Of a stretch of 64,000 bases of DNA, positions 46,368 through 55,446 are shown in pieces. The number at the start of each line of letters is the position of its first letter. Position 1 is the first letter of the stretch. This stretch comes from Pseudoduganella aquatica (GTDB lineage: Bacteria > Pseudomonadota > Gammaproteobacteria > Burkholderiales > Burkholderiaceae_D). The stretch covers positions 24,653 through 88,652 of the forward strand of contig NZ_WWCU01000026.1 in NCBI RefSeq assembly GCF_009857595.1, in the 5' to 3' direction. Below the pieces are notes generated by a model. It had not been told where the DNA came from. It saw only the letters and a program-made list of their open reading frames with translations, and searched no databases. The position numbers and the translations under genes are program-made.

Positions 46368-47044
46368 CAGACACCCCCCACGTTGAGAATCTGGCCCGAC
46401 AGCGATCGGCTTTTGGGATCGAGCAGCAGTTCCGTCAAGTCGCACACCGCGTCCGCCGTGAACTGGGTCGGGATAATTTGCTGGGCCACGATATTGGCAA
46501 TCTGCGCAGGGGTGATGCCCTTGAGCAGGCTGGTGTCGATGGGACCCGGCGCGATGCAATTGACGTTGACGCCGAAGTCCGCCATTTCGCGCGCAAATGC
46601 CCGCGTAAAGCCTTCAACGCCGGCTTTCGAGGCCGCGTAGATCGACTCGCCCTTCAAGCCCAGCGCCACCGCAATGGTCGAGAAATTGATGATGGCGCCG
46701 CCGCGGTTGCGTATCATCAGCGGCGCAAAATGCTGGCAGCAATAGATGGTGCCGAGCAGATTGGTTGCCATGATGCGCTGCGAGACGCTCTCCGGCGTGG
46801 TCAGCGCCAGATTCATGGAGGCGATGCCGGCTGCGTTGATCAGCCCGTGCACCGGCTGGCCGGTGCGGCGTATGGCTTTCGCCGCCTGTTTCACCGTGTC
46901 GTAGGACGCGACGTCGCAATCCTGGGCCGGGAAGGGCAGGCCGCTGGTGTCGCGCGCCAGTCCGAATACCTCGATATTGCTTTGCAGGAGGCGGTCGCAG
47001 ATCGCCCGCCCCAGGCCACGGCTGGCGCCGGTGACGACGATCAT
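46367..47044 (-). CDS. Short-chain dehydrogenase/reductase (FabG-like)
   Basis: A 225-residue NAD(P)-dependent enzyme. The cofactor loop is TGASRGLG (5-12), the Asn of NAAG about 70-73, catalytic Ser in NFSTIAVA (about 119) and YAASK (about 134-138), and the IAPGPIDT strand follows. It overlaps the ACP gene by 4 bases and the ligase gene by one. In the coupled set it may reduce a 3-oxoacyl-ACP to a hydroxyacyl group, as in some flagellin or LPS amino-sugar modification loci. Confidence 0.88.
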   Translation of the reverse strand: MIVVTGASRGLGRAICDRLLQSNIEVFGLARDTSGLPFPAQDCDVASYDTVKQAAKAIRRTGQPVHGLINAAGIASMNLALTTPESVSQRIMATNLLGTIYCCQHFAPLMIRNRGGAIINFSTIAVALGLKGESIYAASKAGVEGFTRAFAREMADFGVNVNCIAPGPIDTSLLKGITPAQIANIVAQQIIPTQFTADAVCDLTELLLDPKSRSLSGQILNVGGV

Positions 47045-47325
47045 TGTTTGCCGCGCATCTGCGCGAGGAATTCATCGGCCAGGGCGCCCGCCGCGCGGAA
47101 CATGCTGCGCGAGCGCGACATGGCGGCGTCGGAAGTCCAGTCGAAGTCGAAGCCGAGGTCGCCGCCCAGGTCTTCCAGCGCCAGGCACAGTTCCACCAGC
47201 TTCATGGAATCGAGCGCGCTGGCATCGCCTATCAGGGGGGTGTCGTCACCTACTTGCTGCAACATTCCTTCGGATAATTCCAGGATCGTCGCGTAGATTT
47301 TCTGTTTAAGTTCTTGCTCCTGCAT
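47041..47325 (-). CDS. Acyl carrier protein
   Basis: A 94-residue acidic carrier. The phosphopantetheine serine is Ser40 in SALDSMKLVEL, where DSM replaces the common DSL. It is not the housekeeping AcpP (sequence and context differ) but a dedicated carrier heading the ACP - SDR - ligase - acyltransferase - glycosyltransferase operon, with a 4-base overlap into the SDR gene. AGGAG lies about 9 bases before the ATG. Confidence 0.88.
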   Translation of the reverse strand: MQEQELKQKIYATILELSEGMLQQVGDDTPLIGDASALDSMKLVELCLALEDLGGDLGFDFDWTSDAAMSRSRSMFRAAGALADEFLAQMRGKQ

Positions 47326-47452
47326 GGAGACTCCTAAGGGAAGCAGGTGGATCAGGATGGTGATGCGGCGCGCGGCGGCTCACATCCTCATGGTACAGCT
47401 TCCCCGGCAATTTTCAAAGAGCGGGGGCCGCCGCAGCCTGGTACGGTTCGCC

Positions 47453-48076
47453 TCAGGCCTTGCGCCAGACCTGCCAGGTGCCGTGCTCGGACTCCAGTTT
47501 GCACTGCGCCGCCAGCAGCGGCAGGCAGCTACGCACCGAATCCCAGTCGGTGTCGTCCATGATGATCAGGCCGTTGTTCTTGATCTTGGGCAGGTAGTAC
47601 AGGATGTCCTTGGCCACGAATTCAATGTCATGGTTGCCGTCGATGTGCAGCATGCCGATGCCGTCCGGCAGGTACTTGACGGCCACCTCGGAAGTTTCGC
47701 GCAGCAGCATGGCGTTGTTGCCCAGCCCCCACAGCGCAATGCGGCGCATATTGGAAATATAGCTATCCACCGTGTCCCAGGCGTCGATGATGTTGTTGAC
47801 CACCACTTTCATTTCCGGCGTCAGGTCGTTTTCACGCGCACTCGACTTCAGGTAGGGATCGATGCCGATGACCTGACCGCCGATGGACTGTTGCGCCAGT
47901 GCCGTGGGGAAGAAGGAACGGCCTTTGTACACGCCGATTTCGACGGCGTAGTTGATATTCTCCGAGACGACGTATTCAGCCATCGCCAGCGCTTTTTCTG
48001 GCGGGCAGCCTCCGCCGCCGTCAGCCGGCAGGTGTTGCAGGGCGGTATCAATCAATTGGCGCAGTTCTGGGGTCAT
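47453..48076 (-). CDS. Class I SAM-dependent methyltransferase, CmcI/Methyltransf_24-like
   Basis: A 207-residue protein. The SAM loop is YAVEIGVYKGRSFFPTA (about 43-59), strand 2 GIDPYLK (about 70-76), and the later HIDGNHDIEFVAKDI and IIMDDTDW are characteristic of the cephalosporin-hydroxylase-like Methyltransf_24 group often found in O-antigen and other glycan loci. It stands 127 bases upstream of the ACP gene on the same strand and probably methylates a sugar of the same glycan. The exact target is unknown. Confidence 0.8.
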   Translation of the reverse strand: MTPELRQLIDTALQHLPADGGGGCPPEKALAMAEYVVSENINYAVEIGVYKGRSFFPTALAQQSIGGQVIGIDPYLKSSARENDLTPEMKVVVNNIIDAWDTVDSYISNMRRIALWGLGNNAMLLRETSEVAVKYLPDGIGMLHIDGNHDIEFVAKDILYYLPKIKNNGLIIMDDTDWDSVRSCLPLLAAQCKLESEHGTWQVWRKA

Positions 48077-48236
48077 CGACCGGTCTCTCAAAAAAGTTGT
48101 GAAGGTTGGCGGGGCGTGAAGACAGGCTCCGCGTACAGCCCCCATCGTACAGGCTGCGGGCCGTTTTCAAAAGCAAAGGCAGAGCCCTGTTTCCTTGTCG
48201 CGACGCCGGATGCCCGGTGCGGCGTTTGCGCTGCGG

Positions 48237-49280
48237 TTACACCACCGTCACGCGCGCCGCGCCCGCCGCAGTGCGGCCGATGACGGCCGCGCCCTCGAAG
48301 CCCTCGCGCGCGAACAGCGCCAGCACCTCGTCCACGCTCGCCGCGTCGCAGGCCACCAGCAGGCCGCCGGAGGTTTGCGGGTCGGTCAGCAGCGCCTGCT
48401 GCGCCGGGGTGATGGCGGCGTCCAGCGCCACGTCCTGGCCGTAGGCGTCCCAGTTGCGGCCGGAGGCGCCGGTGAAATAGCCGTCCTTGGCCAGCTGCTC
48501 CACGCCGGGCAGCAGCGGAATGCGCGCCATCTCCAGCTGCGCTTCCAGGCCGGCGCCGCGCGCCAGCTCCAGCAGATGTCCCAGCAGGCCGAATCCGGTC
48601 ACGTCGGTCATGGCGTGCACGCCCGGCATGGCCGACAGCGCCTGGCCCGGCTTGTTCAGCTTGGTGGTGTTGGCTATCATGGCGGCGTAGCCGTCCGCGT
48701 CCAGCTTGTCCTTCTTCAGCGCGGCCGACAGCACGCCCACGCCCAGCGGCTTGCCCAGCACCAGCACGTCGCCGGCCTGCGCACCGCTGTTGCGCTTGAC
48801 CTTGGACGGATGCACCAGGCCCAGCACCACCAGGCCGTAGATGGGCTCCACCGAATCGATGGTGTGGCCGCCGGCGATGGGGATGCCGGCTTCGGCGCAG
48901 ATGGATTCGCCGCCCCGGATAATCTGGCCTATGGTCTCGATCGGCAGCTTGTTGACCGGCATGCCGACCAGGGCCAGCGCCATGATGGGGGTGCCGCCCA
49001 TGGCGTACACGTCCGAAATGGCGTTGGTGGCGGCAATGCGGCCGAAGTCGAAAGGATCGTCGACGATGGGCATGAAGAAGTCGGTGGTGGCGATCAGGGC
49101 CTGCTCGTCGTTGAGCTTGTAGACCGCCGCATCGTCCGAGGTCTCGATGCCGACCATCAGTTCCTTGGGAACCGGGAAGCCGTGGGAGTTTTTCAGGATT
49201 TCCGACAGCACGCCGGGCGCGATCTTGCAGCCGCAGCCGCCGCCGTGGGAAAAGGAGGTGAGTTTGATAGGTGTTTGCAT
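48237..49280 (-). CDS. selD: Selenide, water dikinase (selenophosphate synthase)
   Basis: A 347-residue enzyme making selenophosphate from selenide and ATP. The N-terminal active-site loop SHGGGCGCK has Cys16 (equivalent of E. coli Cys17) and Lys19, so it is the Cys form, not a selenoprotein. Further AIRS-family motifs are SDDAAVY, TTDFFMPIVDDPFDFG, ATNAISDVYAMGG and DPQTSGG. Start ATG 49280 places Cys16 at the usual position. It is divergent from the SenA-like gene, as in selenoneine clusters where a SelD homologue is called SenC. No selA or selB is in the window. A selenium-independent reading is unlikely. Confidence 0.93.
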   Translation of the reverse strand: MQTPIKLTSFSHGGGCGCKIAPGVLSEILKNSHGFPVPKELMVGIETSDDAAVYKLNDEQALIATTDFFMPIVDDPFDFGRIAATNAISDVYAMGGTPIMALALVGMPVNKLPIETIGQIIRGGESICAEAGIPIAGGHTIDSVEPIYGLVVLGLVHPSKVKRNSGAQAGDVLVLGKPLGVGVLSAALKKDKLDADGYAAMIANTTKLNKPGQALSAMPGVHAMTDVTGFGLLGHLLELARGAGLEAQLEMARIPLLPGVEQLAKDGYFTGASGRNWDAYGQDVALDAAITPAQQALLTDPQTSGGLLVACDAASVDEVLALFAREGFEGAAVIGRTAAGAARVTVV

Positions 49281-49305
49281 AGGCCCGCCAATATAGGTGC
49301 TGCAG

Positions 49306-49334
49306 AATATCACACGGCGGCAGGCGCTTGTAAA
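49306..49334 (-). promoter_or_regulatory. selD promoter of a recurring type
   Basis: On the minus strand TTTACA (49329-49334), a 17-base spacer and GATATT (49306-49311), 26 bases before selD. The same arrangement with the same flanks (CCTTTACAAGCG, GTGTGATATT) precedes the glycosyltransferase at 50586-51365. Confidence 0.5.
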
Positions 49335-49369
49335 GGCCGGACGCCCATGCTTTCCGGTTACAATCGGCC

Positions 49370-50581
49370 ATGAGTTCAATTCATGCATCATTCCGCAGCG
49401 CCCGGCCGCAACAGCTGGCCGAGGCCTTGCTGCATGCGCGGGCGCATACGCTGGCGCTGTTCGACTGCGCGGCGGCCGCCGGGCTGGACGCGGCGATCCG
49501 CGTGCCGCAGCTGCGCAGCCTGAATCCGCCGCTGTGGGAACTGGGCCGCACGGCCTGGTTCGCCGAGTGGTTCGTGTTGCGCGAGGCCGCCTCCAGCCAC
49601 CCGGCAGACGCCGAGGCCAACGCCTTGCTGAGCAAGGGCGATGACTGGTTCGACGCCAACACCGTGCCGCACGGCGCGCGCTGGAACCTGGACCTGCCCG
49701 GCGCGGGCGCGCTGAAAACCTATTGCCATGAAGTGCTGGACCGGGTGCTGGACCGCCTGTCGCGCTGCGGCGGCAGCGACGCCGAGCTGTATCCCTACCG
49801 GCTGGCGCTGGCGCACGAGGATATGCAGGGCGAAGCCATGCTGTCGGCCTTGCAGACGCTGGGCCTGGCGGTGCCGCCCGGCGTGGCGCGCGACGAGCCG
49901 TCCTGGCCGCAGCAGTCCGAGATCGGCTTCCCCGGCGGCACGCTGCAGATGGGCAGCGCGGACGACGGCGGTTTCGTCTTTGATAATGAATTGCAGGCCC
50001 ACGCCTGCCGGGTGGCGCCGTTCCGCATGGACGCGGCCCTGGTCAGCAACGCCCAGTTCGCCGACTTTGTGGAGGACGGCGGCTACCAGCGGCGCCAGTT
50101 CTGGAGCGCGGCCGGCAATGCCTGGCTGATGCGGCAGGAGCGTTCCGCGCCGTGCTACTGGCAGCGCGAGGGTGGCGGTGGTTCAGGGAGGGTGTGGCGC
50201 ACCATGCGCTTCGGGCATTTGTGCACCCTGGCCGGGCCGGAGCCGGTGCGCCATATCAGCCTGTACGAGGCGCAGGCGTATTGCGCCTGGGCCGAACGGC
50301 GCTTGCCGACCGAGGCGGAATGGGAATATGCGGCCCTGTCCGGACATGCTGCGTTCAGCTGGGGCCAGCTGTGGGAGTGGACTTCGACGCCGTTCGAAGC
50401 CTACCCGGGTTTCCAGCCAGGCCCTTGGCGCGAATATTCGGCGCCGCACTTTGCCGCCAGCCAGGTACTGCGCGGCGCGTCGTTCGCCACGCCGTCGAGG
50501 CTGGGGTCGGCCAAGTTCCGCAATTTCCAGCTGCCGGGCACAGACCACGTGTTTGCGGGCCTGCGCACCTGCGCCTGGTGA
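49370..50581 (+). CDS. senA: SenA-like EgtB homologue with altered iron ligands
   Basis: A 403-residue protein with an N-terminal DinB-like and a C-terminal FGE-sulfatase domain (LVSNAQFADFVEDGGY, ERRLPTEAEWEYAA, VLRGASFATP). The N-terminal sequence (LNPPLWELG, then AWFAEWFVLRE, DDWFDANTVPH and RLALAHEDMQGEA) is of the selenoneine-synthase SenA type rather than EgtB. Two of three expected iron-binding histidines are replaced: position 60 is Arg (WELGR, normally WELGH) and 153 is Gln (HEDMQ, normally HEDMH); only His149 remains. Activity is doubtful. It is divergent from selD. TACAAT ends 5 bases before the ATG, so the mRNA may be leaderless. SenB is absent here. Confidence 0.75.
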   Translation: MSSIHASFRSARPQQLAEALLHARAHTLALFDCAAAAGLDAAIRVPQLRSLNPPLWELGRTAWFAEWFVLREAASSHPADAEANALLSKGDDWFDANTVPHGARWNLDLPGAGALKTYCHEVLDRVLDRLSRCGGSDAELYPYRLALAHEDMQGEAMLSALQTLGLAVPPGVARDEPSWPQQSEIGFPGGTLQMGSADDGGFVFDNELQAHACRVAPFRMDAALVSNAQFADFVEDGGYQRRQFWSAAGNAWLMRQERSAPCYWQREGGGGSGRVWRTMRFGHLCTLAGPEPVRHISLYEAQAYCAWAERRLPTEAEWEYAALSGHAAFSWGQLWEWTSTPFEAYPGFQPGPWREYSAPHFAASQVLRGASFATPSRLGSAKFRNFQLPGTDHVFAGLRTCAW

Positions 50582-50585
50582 GGGA

Positions 50586-51365
50586 TCAGCACTGCTCCAG
50601 TGTGATGGGGTGGCCGGCATGGGCCATCAGTTCCTGGCGGCCCAGGCGGGTGGCCATGTTCGGCGCCGGGTGCTTTTTGTACAAATACAGCATGGTGGGC
50701 ACCAGCAGGTCGTCGCGGGTATTGCCGCGGCGTTCGTTTTCCGGCGAGTCCGCAGTGCTCTTGTAGATGTTCACACCGTTGGTGGCCACATGCTCCAGCG
50801 TGCGTCCGGCCAGCGCGGCCAGCAGGAAGTCCCAGTCCTCGTAGATGCGCATGTCGCCGGCGTGGCGCACGTTCTGCACCACGTCGCGGCGGTACACCAG
50901 GCAGTTGTTCGGAATGCGGTTGAGGATGAAAATGCTGTCGGCGGTGATGCCGGCGGTGGACATGTCGTCGCTGCCCAGGAACTGCGGCGGATTGTGCCGG
51001 CGGTCCTCGCGCAGCACGCGGAAGTCGCAGTGGACGATTTCCGGCGTGCGCGTGCCGATATGGTCGGCCAACGCCTGCAGGTGGCCGGGCTCGAAGGTGT
51101 CGTCGTCGTCCAAAAACATCACGTAAGGCGTCTTGGCCAGGTCCAGCGCCATGTTGCGGCTTTCAGCCGGGCCGTTCTGGCCGCTGCGGATGACGTAGGT
51201 GTAGCGCCCGGCCAAGGCCGCCAGTTCAGGGAATGGCGGAATATAGCCTCCGGTATCGTCGACAACGATCACCTGGAAGTCTTTATAGGTCTGCGCGATC
51301 AGGGACTGCAGGGCGCGGCGCAGCAGCAATGGGCGCTCATGCGTCGGGATGATGATGGTAAACAA
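50586..51365 (-). CDS. Family-2 glycosyltransferase
   Basis: A 259-residue GT-A enzyme. MFTIIIPTHERPLLLRRAL starts the fold, VIVVDDTGG is the UDP-binding strand, YVMFLDDDDTFEPGH (about 83-97) carries the DxD metal site, and IYEDWDFLLAAL (about 174-185) the catalytic ED. The acceptor is unknown. It is convergent with the SenA-like gene (4-base gap) and outside the main glycan island. It is not the GT4-like SenB selenosugar synthase of selenoneine clusters, so a role in selenium metabolism is not supported. Confidence 0.87.
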   Translation of the reverse strand: MFTIIIPTHERPLLLRRALQSLIAQTYKDFQVIVVDDTGGYIPPFPELAALAGRYTYVIRSGQNGPAESRNMALDLAKTPYVMFLDDDDTFEPGHLQALADHIGTRTPEIVHCDFRVLREDRRHNPPQFLGSDDMSTAGITADSIFILNRIPNNCLVYRRDVVQNVRHAGDMRIYEDWDFLLAALAGRTLEHVATNGVNIYKSTADSPENERRGNTRDDLLVPTMLYLYKKHPAPNMATRLGRQELMAHAGHPITLEQC

Positions 51366-51403
51366 ACGGTGCTCCTGGATGGCTGGGCTGTGAAATGCCT
51401 GCC

Positions 51404-51432
51404 AATATCACACGCCCGCCGCCGCTTGTAAA
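51404..51432 (-). promoter_or_regulatory. Promoter of the family-2 glycosyltransferase
   Basis: On the minus strand TTTACA (51427-51432), 17 bases, then GATATT (51404-51409), 38 bases before the start codon. The flanks match the selD promoter. Confidence 0.5.
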
Positions 51433-51455
51433 GGTTGCGATGGGCGGCAGTTGTT

Positions 51456-51492
51456 GGCGGGTTACGCCGCTGCGCGGCTAACCCGCCCTACG
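51456..51492. repeat. REP-like hairpin repeat, copy 2
   Basis: GGCGGGTTA and TAACCCGCC arms enclose a loop, followed by CTACG. It faces copy 3 in inverted orientation, making a pair. Confidence 0.75.
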
Positions 51493-51530
51493 TGCCCCCG
51501 CGCATTGCGAACCCGCGCGCTGATTCCTTG

Positions 51531-51567
51531 CGTAGGGCGGGTTAGCGGCAAAGCCGCGTAACCCGCC
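51531..51567. repeat. REP-like hairpin repeat, copy 3
   Basis: CGTAG then GGCGGGTTA and TAACCCGCC arms; the inverted partner of copy 2, ending 8 bases after the malic enzyme stop codon. Confidence 0.75.
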
Positions 51568-51575
51568 GGCCTGCT

Positions 51576-52808
<1,233 letters not shown>

Positions 52809-52830
52809 GAAAAAATCCTTTTATATGCGA

Positions 52831-52865
52831 AAAACGCCTGCCCAGGCTGAAAGCCGGGGCAGGCG
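52831..52865 (-). terminator. Rho-independent terminator of gdhA
   Basis: CGCCTGCCC (52835-52843) pairs perfectly with GGGCAGGCG (52857-52865), with a further GGCT/AGCC inner stem. On the minus strand the hairpin is followed directly by TTTT. It lies 26 bases after the gdhA stop and before the malic enzyme gene. Confidence 0.75.
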
Positions 52866-52890
52866 CGGTAATGGCTAGGGCCGTATCGGA

Positions 52891-54177
52891 TTATGGATAC
52901 AGGCCACGTACTTCACGTGCTTGCAGCACGCGGGTGCAAGCCAGGATGAAGGTCGCGGTACGCAGCGTTACCTTCTTGTCCTGCGAGACTTCCCAGACCG
53001 AATTGAACGCGTCCTGCATGATGCGCGTCAGGCGGGCGTTGATCTCGTCCTCGCTCCAGAAGAAGCTGGAGAAATCCTGCACCCACTCAAAGTATGACAC
53101 GGTTACGCCGCCGGCGTTTGCCAGCACGTCCGGAACGATCAGGATGTCCTTGTCGGACAGGATGTCGTCAGCTTCCGGCGTGGTTGGGCCGTTAGCGCCT
53201 TCGAGGATGATTTTGGTGCGGATCAGCGGCGCGTTGGCGGCGGTGATCTGCTGTTCCAGGGCGGCCGGAATCAGGATGTCCGATTCAATGCCCCAGAACG
53301 CGTCGCGGTCCATGAACTGCTCGATGCCGGGGAAGCCTTTCACGCCGCCCGCTTCAGCCACGTGCTTGTGCAGCTGTGCCACGTCCAGGCCGTTCGAGTG
53401 CACCACGGTGCCGGTGTGGTCCTGCACGGCGATGACTTTGGCGCCCGCCTCTGCGAACATGGTCGCTGCCACGCCGCCGACGTTGCCGAAGCCCTGGATG
53501 GCGACACGCGCACCCTGGATCGCCACGCCGCGCTTGGCCGCTGCCGCCTGGCCAACCACGAACACGCCGCGGCCGGTGGCTTCGCGGCGGCCCAGCGAGC
53601 CGCCCAGCGAGATTGGCTTGCCGGTTACCACGCCGGTCGACAGGTTGCCTTCGATCATGGCGTAGGAGTCCATCATCCAGGCCATCACCTGTTCATTGGT
53701 GTTGACGTCCGGTGCGGGGATGTCCTTGTTTGGGCCGATGATCAGCGAGATTTCGCTGGTGTAGCGGCGGGTCAGGCGCTGCAGTTCGCCACGCGACAGG
53801 GTCTTTGGATCAACGCGGATGCCGCCTTTCGCGCCGCCGTATGGCACGTTGACGGCCGCGTTTTTCACGGTCATCCATGCCGACAGGGCCATCACTTCGG
53901 ACAGGGTTACGTCCTGGTGGAAGCGCACGCCGCCTTTGCCCGGGCCGCGCGACATATTGTGCTGCACGCGGTAGCCTTCGTAGTGGGCGATGGAGCCGTC
54001 GTCGCGCTCGATAGGCACGTCAACGGTCAGGATGCGCTTGGGACGCTTCAGCGTTTCCACCCAGCGCGACAGGTTGCCCAGGTGCGGGGTAACGCGGTCG
54101 ATCTGCTTCAGGTACTGGCCCCATGGACCGAGATCGTCGGGATTGAGGTAGGACGGCAGTGCGTGTTCGGTGGTCAT
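52891..54177 (-). CDS. gdhA: Glutamate dehydrogenase
   Basis: A 428-residue Glu/Leu/Phe/Val dehydrogenase that interconverts glutamate and 2-oxoglutarate plus ammonia. Substrate-binding motifs are GGVRFHQDV and KNAAVNVPYGGAKGGI (about 104-119, catalytic Lys in GGAKGG), PAPDVNT holds the catalytic Asp, and the Rossmann loop is QGFGNVGG (about 219-226). The length is that of the hexameric Gdh I group used by many bacteria for catabolism (RocG/GudB-like). A LysR gene lies 161 bases upstream on the same strand and a terminator follows. Confidence 0.9.
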   Translation of the reverse strand: MTTEHALPSYLNPDDLGPWGQYLKQIDRVTPHLGNLSRWVETLKRPKRILTVDVPIERDDGSIAHYEGYRVQHNMSRGPGKGGVRFHQDVTLSEVMALSAWMTVKNAAVNVPYGGAKGGIRVDPKTLSRGELQRLTRRYTSEISLIIGPNKDIPAPDVNTNEQVMAWMMDSYAMIEGNLSTGVVTGKPISLGGSLGRREATGRGVFVVGQAAAAKRGVAIQGARVAIQGFGNVGGVAATMFAEAGAKVIAVQDHTGTVVHSNGLDVAQLHKHVAEAGGVKGFPGIEQFMDRDAFWGIESDILIPAALEQQITAANAPLIRTKIILEGANGPTTPEADDILSDKDILIVPDVLANAGGVTVSYFEWVQDFSSFFWSEDEINARLTRIMQDAFNSVWEVSQDKKVTLRTATFILACTRVLQAREVRGLYP

Positions 54178-54338
54178 GCTGTTGGCTCCTGTTGTTCGTC
54201 TAAGGCTTCGTTGGGCGCTGCGCTCGTGGCGCTGCGTTAGCGAAGCGAATCATAGGCTGGAGCCCCGCAGGGCGGCTAATGCTGTATCCGCATCCGGCTA
54301 TGCAAAAAATGCATAGTCTCACAATTAATGCCAGAAGT

Positions 54339-55301
54339 TTAACGTTCCGAGGCGGGCACGCGCTGCTTTTTGGCGGAGGTTTTCTGCTGGCTTTCGAGGT
54401 AGTCCCACAGCCGCGAGACGATCATTTTCCCCGGCCGCGCGGGCGAAGGGCGTTCGCGGTAGAGCCGGATTTCCATCTCGATCTGCCAGTCCGACACGCC
54501 GCCGTCGGCGGGCGCCAGCAGCTTCTGTTTCAGCTCGCGCGTGACCGCCGATTCGGGCAGGAAGGCGATGCCGCGTCCTTCCAGCGCCATCATTTTCAGG
54601 CCCTCGGCCATGTCGGTTTCGTAATGGTTTTCCAGGTGCAGCGCGGTCTTGGTGTCTGCCAGGATCAGCTCCACCATGCGGCCCAGGTAGGCGTTGTTGG
54701 TGTAGGAAAGGAAGGGCAGCGGATCCTGTTTGGTGCCGGGCAGCGTGAACTCCGGAGTCCTGGTCTTGTCGCAGCGGGCGTAGGCGCGCAGCGCTTCGCG
54801 GCCCAGCACCAGCATGTCGTAGCGGCCCGGATCGAGCTGCACCGGCTGGCGCGGATGGTGGTAGCACAGCAGCAGGTCGCAGCCGCCTTCCACCAGCTGC
54901 AGCACGGCGTCGTGCACGTTGAGCGCCATCAAGCGGCTGTTGATGGGCGCGAAATCCGTCTCCAGCTGCGTGATCCATTTCGGGATGAAGGTCAGCGACA
55001 GCGTGTGCGGCACGGCCAGGTCGATGCTGGTCATGGCGGCGGCGCGCTTGTTGCGCAGCAGTTCGCGCACGCCGTTGATCTGGCCCAGCATTTCCAGCGC
55101 CTGCTCGTAGAACACCAGGCCGGCCGGGGTCAAGCGGGTGGGGTAGGAGGTGCGGTCCACCAGGTCGGTGCCCAGCCAGTTTTCCAGCGACTGGATGCGG
55201 CGCGAGAAGGCCGGCTGCGTGACGTGCCGCTGCGAGGCGGAACGGCTGAAGTTATTGGTCTCGGCCAGCGAGATGAAGTCTTCCAGCCATTTGGTTTCCA
55301 T
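54339..55301 (-). CDS. LysR-family transcriptional regulator (HypT-like N-terminus)
   Basis: A 320-residue regulator. The HTH in residues 3-62 (METKWLEDFISLAETNNF, then SRSASQRHVTQPAFSRRIQ) resembles E. coli HypT. The remainder is the two-lobed effector domain, with VDRTSYP at the linker. It starts at the Met following a weak ribosome site and is divergent from the GarL-GarR-kinase operon, the usual arrangement for a LysR activator of its neighbour. The inducer might be a sugar acid or an intermediate of that pathway; the HypT resemblance leaves a stress-related role open. Confidence 0.87.
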   Translation of the reverse strand: METKWLEDFISLAETNNFSRSASQRHVTQPAFSRRIQSLENWLGTDLVDRTSYPTRLTPAGLVFYEQALEMLGQINGVRELLRNKRAAAMTSIDLAVPHTLSLTFIPKWITQLETDFAPINSRLMALNVHDAVLQLVEGGCDLLLCYHHPRQPVQLDPGRYDMLVLGREALRAYARCDKTRTPEFTLPGTKQDPLPFLSYTNNAYLGRMVELILADTKTALHLENHYETDMAEGLKMMALEGRGIAFLPESAVTRELKQKLLAPADGGVSDWQIEMEIRLYRERPSPARPGKMIVSRLWDYLESQQKTSAKKQRVPASER

Positions 55302-55345
55302 GCTTGATCCAGCGCAAACGAGAGAGTGCGATTGTATTTCATTTC

Positions 55346-55375
55346 TTGCCTTTCTTTCGCAAACCGGCCTATACT
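55346..55375 (+). promoter_or_regulatory. Possible promoter of the garL operon
   Basis: TTGCCT (55346-55351) and TATACT (55370-55375, 5 of 6) with an 18-base spacer. The weak -35 fits dependence on the divergent LysR activator. Confidence 0.4.
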
Positions 55376-55446
55376 GGACTGAGTTATACGACGTCTGACC
55401 TCTTATGTTTTTTGTAAATATCACTAACCTGGACAGGAGCAGTGGC

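Noticed and set aside
48237..49280. SelD as a selenocysteine protein
   Set aside because: The active-site position is a normal Cys codon and no in-frame TGA or SECIS-like structure is needed.
50586..51365. SenB selenosugar synthase
   Set aside because: The protein next to the SenA-like gene is a GT-A family-2 enzyme with a DxD motif, not the GT-B type protein known as SenB.
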